A stretch of DNA of 37,960 bases from Bacteroidales bacterium (GTDB lineage: Bacteria; Bacteroidota; Bacteroidia; Bacteroidales; JAIPAH01). Position 1 is the first letter of the stretch, and each line of letters begins with the position of its first letter. This document shows positions 1 to 7,338 of this stretch, one piece after another. A model generated the notes under the pieces. That model was not told the DNA's origin. It did no database searches and saw only the letters and a list, made by a program, of their open reading frames with translations. A program made the translations under genes and the position numbers. The stretch covers positions 1 through 37,960 of the forward strand of contig JAIPBX010000019.1 in the NCBI GenBank assembly GCA_021738485.1, given 5' to 3'.

Positions 1-406
1 AAAGTTCAAACTTTTCCTTGACATCACGCTGAACCCTGTCGGGCGATACAATCTCGATAATCAAATCGGGAGCGCCCAGGCAACCGCGATCATCGAGCTT
101 CGAGAGGTCGCACACGACATAAATATCGGGCTGGACAACTGTGTAGATTTCTGTGTCATCTGTGCTCTTAGCGTCTTTTGGAAAACGCACGTCTGATGGG
201 GCGTGGTAGACTTCGCATTTTTTATCTTCCAAATAGTTGCCCCAGATTCTCATTAATTCTGCGGAAATCTTTTGATGTTTGCGCGAAGGCGAAGGCGTCA
301 TCAGTTTGATGAATCCATGAATAACCTCCCTTCTGATGTCATCAAACCAATTAAGGTAATCTGCGTAAGTGTATCGTTTGTTTATATCAAGATTAAGCGT
401 TGTCAT
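1..406 (-). CDS. Uma2 family endonuclease (DUF820), truncated by the window edge
   Basis: Reverse-strand translation from ATG at 406: MTTLNLDINKRYTYADYLNWFDDIRREVIHGFIKLMTPSPSRKHQKISAELMRIWGNYL...PDIYVVCDLSKLDDRGCLGAPDLIIEIVSPDRVQRDVKEKFEL. PDLIIEIVSP is the typical Uma2 motif. It is absent from the ORF track because it is open at the edge. Confidence 0.85.
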   Translation of the reverse strand, partial: MTTLNLDINKRYTYADYLNWFDDIRREVIHGFIKLMTPSPSRKHQKISAELMRIWGNYLEDKKCEVYHAPSDVRFPKDAKSTDDTEIYTVVQPDIYVVCDLSKLDDRGCLGAPDLIIEIVSPDRVQRDVKEKFEL

Positions 407-967
407 GGCTAAGCTATTTCTCACAAATTTACATTTATTCCTTAGCTTTTGCAATTGGAATCTAACGTTTAGGAAAAGAAGAGCTGAGCAGTGAGCGATG
501 CAGAATGTAGAAAAGCACGGCCGTGCTTTTGGCCGGATAGTGCGAATTGGCGAGAGAACGAGAGAAGAGTGAGGAGTAGTAAGAGATGAGAGATGAGAGG
601 TGAGAGATGAGTTTTTAGGAACAAGATCACGCAGAGTGCGCAGAGAGTATAAGAGTTAGCTAAATATTCACATTTATAGAGTATTGGATAGTAAATTTTA
701 TTCCAAGACTGTTTTTGTAAGTTGTTATAAATCAAATATTAACCCTTTCCAATTTTCTTAACGGCTTTCTTAGTGAAACTGTGTGCCCTGGTGTTTTAGT
801 GGCCTTTTGGTACTACCGCCACGAAGACACCAAGATACACTAAGATTTAAATTACAATTAGATATAATGTATTGAAATACATCCATTTATTATTTCAGAT
901 TTTAAGTGCAAAACTTTAGGAGATAATTCTTCTCTGCGGTCTTTGCGCTCTCTGCGTGAACAAATAT

Positions 968-1798
968 TTAAAACGGCTCGGGAACATCAAACTCAATGGT
1001 TTGAATCTGAAAATCCGCGTAGGTATGCGTCTTTTCCTTCAGGTCCCAGCTGGCCTGGATGTGCATGGGGATTTTGATGCCGTTCACCTCGCGGTATTCT
1101 GACAATTCGCCGAACCATTTCTCCAACCGGTCTTTTTCCATGTAGCGCTCGGTTTCGAGCCTGACGATTTCGTCATTTTCGTTGAAGAAAACATGCAGGA
1201 ATACGGAGATGCCATTATGCGATAAGGTAACCCGGGCGGAAGTGTCATTGATCGGTGACCATTCAAAGTTTTTGCGGGGAAGAAGGTTGGTTGGGAACCA
1301 AACGCTTTCGCCGAGCCAGCGTAGCAGCTCACCCTGGTTCACATGGCTTCCTTTTTCGTCCACCACTTTAACCAGGGAAAACAGTTTCACTACCAGCCGG
1401 CCCTGGTCACGGATGTACATATCCCGTGCGGTAAACAGCGAGGTTTTGCCCACCCAAAGGAATCCCGGGGTGGCGGAAGTGAAATACTGCTCGCCCTTGA
1501 TGGCGGTCCAGTCTTTATCCACCCCCGATTTAAACCGGCCGTCGTGTTTCAGTCTGACCGATTCCACATAGGGCTGCCCCTGTGGTAATACATGTTTGAA
1601 ATAGCGCTGCACCGGGGCGGGTAACCCCTCCAGCTGGTCGTAACTGAATGTTTTGCCATCGAATGAGTTTGCATTTGAAAAGAGCTCTCTAATGTCGTTA
1701 TTAATTTGTGCATTTGCCATTTTGTTTCCGGTTTGTGAGATGATGAATAGAAAACCTACCGCTAAAATAATAATCCATGGTTTTCTTAAGTAGCTCAT
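968..1798 (-). CDS. DUF6544-like exported protein
   Basis: 276-aa ORF with an N-terminal hydrophobic signal; LPAPVQRYFKHVLPQGQPYVESVRLKHDGRFK...FLWVGKTSLFTARDMYI... resembles the DUF6544 family. Start overlaps the upstream gene by 4 nt. Confidence 0.7.
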   Translation of the reverse strand: MSYLRKPWIIILAVGFLFIISQTGNKMANAQINNDIRELFSNANSFDGKTFSYDQLEGLPAPVQRYFKHVLPQGQPYVESVRLKHDGRFKSGVDKDWTAIKGEQYFTSATPGFLWVGKTSLFTARDMYIRDQGRLVVKLFSLVKVVDEKGSHVNQGELLRWLGESVWFPTNLLPRKNFEWSPINDTSARVTLSHNGISVFLHVFFNENDEIVRLETERYMEKDRLEKWFGELSEYREVNGIKIPMHIQASWDLKEKTHTYADFQIQTIEFDVPEPF

Positions 1799-2307
1799 GA
1801 TTGATATTCGTTTTTCATTTCCGTGAGAAACTCCTGAATCTTCGCATCGTCAATTTTCGAGACGCTTTCGCTGATACCCGCAATTTTTTTGACGATAGCT
1901 CTTTCGAAGAAATTCATCTTGTCGAACCGGAATTCACCGCCCATGACTTTCGACGAAATGGCGTGGTTGCGAAGTATTTCAGGGTAAGCATTCTTAAACT
2001 GGTTTTTGGCTTCCTCCTCATGCATGCAGCAGAGGAACAGTCCCAGCCGCTTTTCAAGGAGTTCGGGTACATTCTTCTGATAGTAATCCTTCATGCGTTT
2101 TTGAATTTGTCCGGCATGAATGGAACCACCCAGGATGACCTGCTCAAAATGGCTGAGGTCAAATTTTGGGTTGTTCTTCAGGTTGAAGAGCTGAACCTTG
2201 TCTTCACCGAGGTTCTGCTGTATCTGCCGGGCCACCTTTTCGGTGGTCCCGTGTTTGGATGCATAAACGATAGCTGTGCGCATAATTTTTCTGTTTTGAT
2301 TTCGCAA
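1795..2307 (-). CDS. flavodoxin-domain protein (HemG/protoporphyrinogen oxidase-like)
   Basis: MRTAIVYASKHGTTEKVARQIQ (FMN-binding loop) and VILGGSIHAGQIQKRMKDYY are typical of flavodoxin_5/HemG-like proteins. The likely start is the internal MRTAIVY, about 8 codons in. Confidence 0.8.
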   Translation of the reverse strand: MRNQNRKIMRTAIVYASKHGTTEKVARQIQQNLGEDKVQLFNLKNNPKFDLSHFEQVILGGSIHAGQIQKRMKDYYQKNVPELLEKRLGLFLCCMHEEEAKNQFKNAYPEILRNHAISSKVMGGEFRFDKMNFFERAIVKKIAGISESVSKIDDAKIQEFLTEMKNEYQS

Positions 2308-2540
2308 GCAAAGAAAGCATGGGACTCCCGAAACGTCGTCTCATTTTGATTTGGGGTGGTCTCACTTCCCGAAAAAAGAGGTCTCAGTTTTTTGAGACGG
2401 GGGGAAGGAATTGGTAATTAGTTGTAATTGATAGTAATTAGTAGTAATTGGTTGTATGTAGCTGAGGATATAGGTATGGCCGACCTTCCAGCTTTTGGGC
2501 AGGCATTGCGGGGAGCGGAAGATGGAAGGTCTTGCCAGGA

Positions 2541-2652
2541 GAATGGTTGAATGGATGAATGGTTGAATGGATGAATGGTTGAATGGATGAATGGTTGAAT
2601 GGATGAATGGTTGAATGGATGAATGGTTGTATGAATGAATGGTTGTATGTAT
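2541..2652. repeat. octamer/16-bp microsatellite (GAATGGTT GAATGGAT)n
   Basis: Read directly: about 14 consecutive octamers alternating GAATGGTT/GAATGGAT, degenerating at the right end. Confidence 0.95.
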
Positions 2653-2839
2653 GGATAGGTTTACTCCTGCTTTCATGTTGGTGAAGGTCATTTGACGGGC
2701 ATTGATTGTCATTCATAGTTATTTGTGGTATTTGGTTGTATAGCTCATGCGGTATCGCGAATGTTTGCGAATTTTTAGCGAATTATTGCGAAGATGAACT
2801 TAGTGTAAGGATCGGATGTAGGTAAACATCCCCCGATCG

Positions 2840-2859
2840 GCGAAGCGTCCACGCTTCGC
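2840..2859. repeat. palindrome GCGAAGCGT-CC-ACGCTTCGC
   Basis: Perfect 9-bp arms around a 2-nt centre. Confidence 0.9.
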
Positions 2860-2925
2860 TGTCTTCATTCTTCAAGTTTACCAAGCTATTCAAAGACGGG
2901 CCTCTGGCTTCTACGGCTGATTTTC

Positions 2926-2996
2926 CATACAGTCATTCATCCATACAGTCATTCATCCATTCAGTCATTCATCCATTCAGTCATCCATTAATCATT
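2926..2996. repeat. 16-bp microsatellite (CATTCAGTCATTCATC)n
   Basis: About 4 units read directly. In rotation it matches the reverse complement of the 2541-2652 unit at about 14 of 16 positions. Confidence 0.9.
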
Positions 2997-3074
2997 CCCG
3001 CCTAAATAAAAAAACATTCATTCGGGCAGGCATCCAGTCAACCAATCCCATTTTTTTCAACCCTTATTTTTTCT

Positions 3075-3521
3075 TTGGAATTTTTTGTATATTTCGACTT
3101 CCAAAATCTTGAAACTATCTGGTTTATGTTAGCACAATGGATACGCCTACCAGCCTTATATAATGGGTTCCCTTATTTTCCGATAAAGCCTGAAGAGTTG
3201 TGGCCACTGAGTATAAATCTCACGAAATATTTATCAGAAGCGTATCATAAGCCACTTCGACTCTATCATAAACGATTTGGAGTTTATCATAAGCAGTTTC
3301 GAGTCTATCATAAGCGATTTCAAGTCAATCATAAAGCAATTCGGGTCTATCATAGGCGATTTCGGGTCTATCATAAGCGAATTGAAGTCTATCATAAGCT
3401 ACTTCGGGTGTATCATAGAGCATTGAATGTCGATCATAGGCATCCCGGTGCAAATTATAAGCCGTTCACTGAGGATCATGAAAACAATCAATTAGAACCC
3501 CGCCGGATGATGAATCGGTAG
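3075..3521 (+). CDS. hypothetical heptapeptide-repeat ORF (YHKRFRV)n
   Basis: 148-aa ORF; the second half is LYHKRFGVYHKQFRVYHKRFQVNHKAIRVYHRRFRVYHKRIEV... The coding nature is uncertain because the DNA repeat itself could be the functional unit. Confidence 0.35.
   Translation: MEFFVYFDFQNLETIWFMLAQWIRLPALYNGFPYFPIKPEELWPLSINLTKYLSEAYHKPLRLYHKRFGVYHKQFRVYHKRFQVNHKAIRVYHRRFRVYHKRIEVYHKLLRVYHRALNVDHRHPGANYKPFTEDHENNQLEPRRMMNR
3243..3494. repeat. 21-bp tandem repeat, consensus TATCATAAGCGATTTCGGGTC, about 11-12 units
   Basis: Units align in a strict 21-nt register without indels and decay toward the 3' end. Confidence 0.95.
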
Positions 3522-3713
3522 GGGTGGTTTTAAAAAAGTTAAATGGAAAAGGAAAAATATAATACAATATTTGTGAACAATACTTCTCCATTTGGACAGG
3601 TATGTTCATGTTTTGTGAATAGATAAATAAGTTGGCGTTTATTGCTAGATGAAGCCACATTTACCGATTACCTATAAAAATGGTTATTTATGTTAGTTAC
3701 TAAAGATATCGAT

Positions 3714-4595
3714 ATGAGTAATACAAAATTAAATGTGAATGAAATAGAGATTGTTCTCTATAAACATAATAAGGAAGAATATATTTCATTAACTGATATG
3801 GCAAAATATCGCGACTCAGAACGAACAAATTATATTATCCAAAACTGGATGAGAACGCGTAATACAATTGAATTTTTAGGACTTTGGGAAAATTTAAATA
3901 ACCCAAATTTTAATAGCATCGAATTCGATGCGTTTAGAATTGAAGCCGGTTCAAATAGTTTTACATTAACTCCCAAAAAATGGATAGAATCAACCAATGC
4001 CATAGGAATAACATCTAAATCTGGCAGATATGGTGGAACCTATGCACACAAAGATATTGCATTTGAGTTTGCCTCATGGATAAGCCCTACTTTTAAGCTT
4101 TATTTGATAACGGAATATCAGCGTTTAAAAGAGATTGAAACTAACCAATATAATCTTGAGTGGAATGTTAAAAGAATTTTGACTAAAACTAACTACCATA
4201 TCCACACTGATGCAGTGAAGAATTATGTTATTCCTGAAAAGAACTATGAAAAAGGTACTGAATGGATTGGCTATGCAGAAGAAGCTGACCTATTAAATGT
4301 AGCATTATTTAATGGTACTGCGAAAGATTGGCGGGAAGCAAATCCTGAACTTGCTAAAAAAAATATGAATATACGTGATATAGCAAGTATAAATGAATTA
4401 GCAATACTTTCAAATTTGGAAACATTAAACGCTGAGATGATAAAGGAAAAAATTGATAAAACTGAGCGGTTTAAAAAATTGAAAAAAATTGCAGAATATC
4501 AATTATCGGTTCTCAACGAAAAGGATTTTATAAAGTCTTTAAAAAAAATGAATGATAAAGTGTATATTGAAGAAAGGAAGAAACGAAAGGAATAA
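3714..4595 (+). CDS. KilA-N domain protein
   Basis: ISLTDMAKYRDSERTNYIIQNWMRTRNTIEFLGLWE...KWIESTNAIGITSKSGRYGGTYAHKDIAFEFASWISPTFKLYLITEYQRLKE matches the KilA-N consensus. The ORF opens at 3690; MSNTKLN at 3714 is a plausible start. Confidence 0.9.
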   Translation: MSNTKLNVNEIEIVLYKHNKEEYISLTDMAKYRDSERTNYIIQNWMRTRNTIEFLGLWENLNNPNFNSIEFDAFRIEAGSNSFTLTPKKWIESTNAIGITSKSGRYGGTYAHKDIAFEFASWISPTFKLYLITEYQRLKEIETNQYNLEWNVKRILTKTNYHIHTDAVKNYVIPEKNYEKGTEWIGYAEEADLLNVALFNGTAKDWREANPELAKKNMNIRDIASINELAILSNLETLNAEMIKEKIDKTERFKKLKKIAEYQLSVLNEKDFIKSLKKMNDKVYIEERKKRKE

Positions 4596-4604
4596 GCAAC
4601 AAAA

Positions 4605-4729
4605 CGCCAACATGCTATAAATCCAATAGCCGCCGTGGCTCAGTGGATGCAAAGGTAGGAAATTGAAAATTTTTACTTCTATTGAACGGCAGTGGAAGCG
4701 GCTACTGTATTTATAGCTATCCGTAGGGC
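4605..4729 (+). other. attC-like imperfect palindrome downstream of the KilA-N gene
   Basis: CGCCAAC (4605-4611); GCTATAAATCCAATAGCCGC (4614-4633) pairs with GCGGCTACTGTATTTATAGC (4698-4717), 18/20 with two internal mismatches; GTAGGGC (4723-4729). About 125 bp in total. Confidence 0.5.
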
Positions 4730-4747
4730 ACATAAAAATGAACGACA

Positions 4748-5344
4748 ATGCAAATTGATACGACTTCGGAGTTAACAATAGAAGAATCACTTGTAGCAAT
4801 TGCTAACGACTTGATTATTAATAAAGTGATTAGAATAAATAACAAGACATTTTCTCTGATTGATATTGAGGTTTATTTTTGGCATAAAAACCATAAGGAT
4901 GATTTTGCAAATGGAGTAAACCATGACAAAGCTAAAGGTGAACTTGAAGCGCATAGATATGGGATTGATATTTCTTTAGGCAATCACCAAGGCGTTGAAT
5001 TCGGTGGAATACTAATTTGCGGACTCTTCGACAATCAGAATAAAACAATAATTGAAAAGCCCTTGGTTCAGAGAGCTTTATTTAACAGTCTAAAAATATC
5101 GGATAATACAATTGAATTTGTGAAAACACAGAATGTCTGGACAAAGACATTTAGGTCAAAAAGGAAGAATTTAGGAATCGCAGACAATGATAATAAAGGA
5201 AAATATGCTGATTCCTTATATAAGTTTTTGGCGAGGGATAATTCAGTATTTAATAAGTACAAAGGGAAAGAGTTTTTATTTAGAAACTCAGAACTAAGTG
5301 ATAAAGAAGTGAAAGAATTATTAGGTTATAACATATCGAGATGA
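4748..5344 (+). CDS. conserved hypothetical protein, possibly methylpurine-DNA-glycosylase-like
   Basis: 198 aa; LIDIEVYFWHKNHKDDFANG...HRYGIDISLG...VEFGGILICGLFD resembles the core layout of MPG-like proteins. Family assignment is from memory only. Confidence 0.4.
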   Translation: MQIDTTSELTIEESLVAIANDLIINKVIRINNKTFSLIDIEVYFWHKNHKDDFANGVNHDKAKGELEAHRYGIDISLGNHQGVEFGGILICGLFDNQNKTIIEKPLVQRALFNSLKISDNTIEFVKTQNVWTKTFRSKRKNLGIADNDNKGKYADSLYKFLARDNSVFNKYKGKEFLFRNSELSDKEVKELLGYNISR

Positions 5345-6177
5345 TTTCAGATAAGGACACAAATACAATCTATTTTTCCAAGTTGCTTAAAACGGATCCC
5401 CGATTTTCAGAGACTTCGAAGCAACTAATTTCGACTCTTGATGACTTTGGTACAAAGTACGAATTCTTGCCTGATACAAAAGATATTTGGGCGAGAGATT
5501 ACATGCCGATTCAAATAAACGATGATACTTACATAGAATATCGCTTTGACCCAGATTACTTACAAAAAGCCAGTAAAGGCAGCCGAGATTTAAAAACATA
5601 CCCTGATATTGTTTGTGACTCCTTGAAGCTACAAACAGAGAAATCGGATATAATCATGGATGGCGGTAATGTTGTAAAATCAACTGATTGCATTATACTG
5701 ACTGATAAGATTGTTAAAGAAAATCAACTTTCATACTCCAAAAATGAGTTGATTAAGAAACTTCACGATACTTTTCAAGTGGATAAGGTAGTTCTGATTC
5801 CCTGGGATAAGTTAGTAGAATATGGACATTCAGATGGTATGATTCGTTTTATTGATAACAATACAGTCTTAATCAATCATTATTACAAAAATGATACTGT
5901 AATGAAGCACCGATTAAGACAAGCCGGATTGAAAACAGAATTTATTGATTACAAAGTAAAAAAGAAAGATAAGCGTAATTGGGCTTATCTGAATTTCCTT
6001 CAAACAAAAGACTTGATACTTCTTCCAAAATTCGGAATTGAAGAGGATGGTCAAGCACTTGAACAAATTGAAAGTTTCTATCCGGATTATAAAGGAAGAA
6101 TTGCTCAAGTTGAAATGACTGATATTGTAGGATTTGGCGGAGGATTAAATTGTATGTCATGGACAACAAAAGAATGA
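5341..6177 (+). CDS. agmatine deiminase / peptidylarginine deiminase family (PAD_porph)
   Basis: KDIWARDYMPIQ, MDGGNVV, GHSDGMIRFID and C-terminal GFGGGLNCMSW match the PAD_porph catalytic motifs. 4-nt overlap with the upstream ORF. Confidence 0.88.
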   Translation: MISDKDTNTIYFSKLLKTDPRFSETSKQLISTLDDFGTKYEFLPDTKDIWARDYMPIQINDDTYIEYRFDPDYLQKASKGSRDLKTYPDIVCDSLKLQTEKSDIIMDGGNVVKSTDCIILTDKIVKENQLSYSKNELIKKLHDTFQVDKVVLIPWDKLVEYGHSDGMIRFIDNNTVLINHYYKNDTVMKHRLRQAGLKTEFIDYKVKKKDKRNWAYLNFLQTKDLILLPKFGIEEDGQALEQIESFYPDYKGRIAQVEMTDIVGFGGGLNCMSWTTKE

Positions 6178-6680
6178 AATATATTGACAGTTTTATGCTT
6201 GGTAAAAAATACAACGGAGATAAGGTTCTGATTCTGATTGAATGGAAATACACGGAATCATATCCGCCAAAATCATTATTGTTTTCTGATTCAGGTAAAA
6301 ACAGATTTGAAGTATATCAGGAATTGCTCGAAAACCCTGATTGTCCGATAAAGACAGCAGATTCCAGCGACTTGTTTTATGAGCCATATTATCAATTAAT
6401 GAGGCAAACACTTCTTGGTTGGACAATGACTGAAAATAATGAATATGGAGCCGTTGACTGGTTACATTTACACATTATTCCGGAAGAAAACAAAGAACTA
6501 AGAGAACGTATAACTTCAAAAAACCTGGAAGGCAAGACCCTTGAAGAATCCTGGAAGTTACAACTTAAAAGCCCCGAAAAATACATTGTGATTAGTCCAG
6601 ACCAATTTTTACAGCCAATAACAGGCTTACCGGATACAAAAAGCTTGATTGATTATTTGACAAACAGATACTGGAAATGA
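6150..6680 (+). CDS. PGN_0703-like PD-(D/E)XK nuclease, apparently lacking its N-terminal region
   Basis: KYIDSFMLGKKYNGDKVLILIEWKYTESY gives D...ExK, and DLFYEPYYQLMRQTLLGWTM....YGAVDWLHLHIIPEEN matches the conserved LFYEPxYQLMR block I associate with PGN_0703-like putative restriction endonucleases. Confidence 0.6.
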   Translation: MYVMDNKRMKYIDSFMLGKKYNGDKVLILIEWKYTESYPPKSLLFSDSGKNRFEVYQELLENPDCPIKTADSSDLFYEPYYQLMRQTLLGWTMTENNEYGAVDWLHLHIIPEENKELRERITSKNLEGKTLEESWKLQLKSPEKYIVISPDQFLQPITGLPDTKSLIDYLTNRYWK

Positions 6681-6751
6681 AAGGATTCCAAGCGATAATA
6701 TTTAACTACTAATGAAATCCAGCCAACAGAGCCACATTCTTTCCTGTCATT

Positions 6752-6816
6752 CCGGCGGATGTTGACCCCCAATCCCTGATCATAGAGGCAAGATTTCCGG
6801 AGCATATTGACCCCTG
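6752..6816. mobile_element. IS21-family-like terminal-repeat remnant
   Basis: Two direct copies 45 bp apart: CCGGCGGATGTTGACCCCC (6752-) and CCGGAGCATATTGACCCCT (6797-). No istA/istB-like ORF in the window. Confidence 0.5.
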
Positions 6817-6867
6817 TGTAGGTTTGAAGTCTAACATGGGGGATGCAATATTTTCGAATCAGAAGAA

Positions 6868-6966
6868 TTATTGCGATATGCACCACACAATCTTGACATC
6901 TTCAACGGTAAGGCCGTACAGGTCGTAAACCGTGCGGTCGATTTCGCGGTCGGTTTGGGTGAGAGA
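6868..6966 (-). pseudogene. C-terminal remnant of a restriction-modification N6-adenine methyltransferase-like protein
   Basis: Reverse-strand translation FSLTQTDREIDRTVYDLYGLTVEDVKIVWCISQ*; (T/Q)DxEIDxxVYxLYGLTxEExxIV is typical of Type IIG / class-I MTase C-termini. Confidence 0.65.
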
Positions 6967-6970
6967 AAAA

Positions 6971-6988
6971 AGCCCGCTGAAGCGGGCT
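6971..6988. repeat. palindrome AGCCCGCT-GA-AGCGGGCT
   Basis: Perfect 8-bp arms; followed by a T-run when read on the minus strand, so it may also act as a terminator. Confidence 0.9.
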
Positions 6989-7015
6989 AGGGAAGGTATA
7001 TAGGATGCAACAGGA

Positions 7016-7035
7016 CACCCAGCTGAAGCTGGGTG
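7016..7035. repeat. palindrome CACCCAGCT-GA-AGCTGGGTG
   Basis: Perfect 9-bp arms, same GCTGAAGC core as 6971-6988. Confidence 0.9.
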
Positions 7036-7082
7036 CTAATCACATAGCGGCCGTTGGAAAGTTTTTTATGAGGATAGCACCC

Positions 7083-7100
7083 TCCCGATAGCTATCGGGA
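7083..7100. repeat. perfect palindrome TCCCGATAGCTATCGGGA
   Basis: 18-bp perfect palindrome. Confidence 0.95.
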
Positions 7101-7140
7101 TTAGCCGGGTGAATTTTAAAAACGTCAACCCACCCATACA

Positions 7141-7156
7141 GGGCGCTTCAGCGCCC
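7141..7156. repeat. palindrome GGGCGCT-TC-AGCGCCC
   Basis: 7-bp arms; the core is the reverse complement of GCTGAAGC; followed by TTTT. Confidence 0.9.
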
Positions 7157-7338
7157 TTTTACAAGCCCCGCTCCCAATTATTTCACATTTACAGTTTTAT
7201 TTCTTTCAGAAGCTCCGTGGATTCGGGTTCAGGGAAGTATTGGAGTTGTTTTGAACGAAATCGCTGGAAGCAAGCTTATGAGATAGAATTCCAGAGAAGG
7301 CGGAAAAAATTTATTAACTTTCTAAGAAAGAAGTTTTT

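Noticed and set aside
469-735. 88-aa minus-strand ORF
   Set aside because: Low-complexity purine-rich tract and intergenic repeats; no start context or domain support.
1801-2349. 182-aa plus-strand ORF
   Set aside because: Antisense of the flavodoxin gene, which has clear motifs.
2362-2716. 116-aa and 92-aa minus-strand ORFs (HSTIHPFNHSSIQPF repeats)
   Set aside because: Encoded by the octamer microsatellite; open in more than one frame because of the repeat, no independent evidence for coding.
3243-3494. CRISPR array in the 21-bp repeats
   Set aside because: Units are contiguous with no unique spacers.
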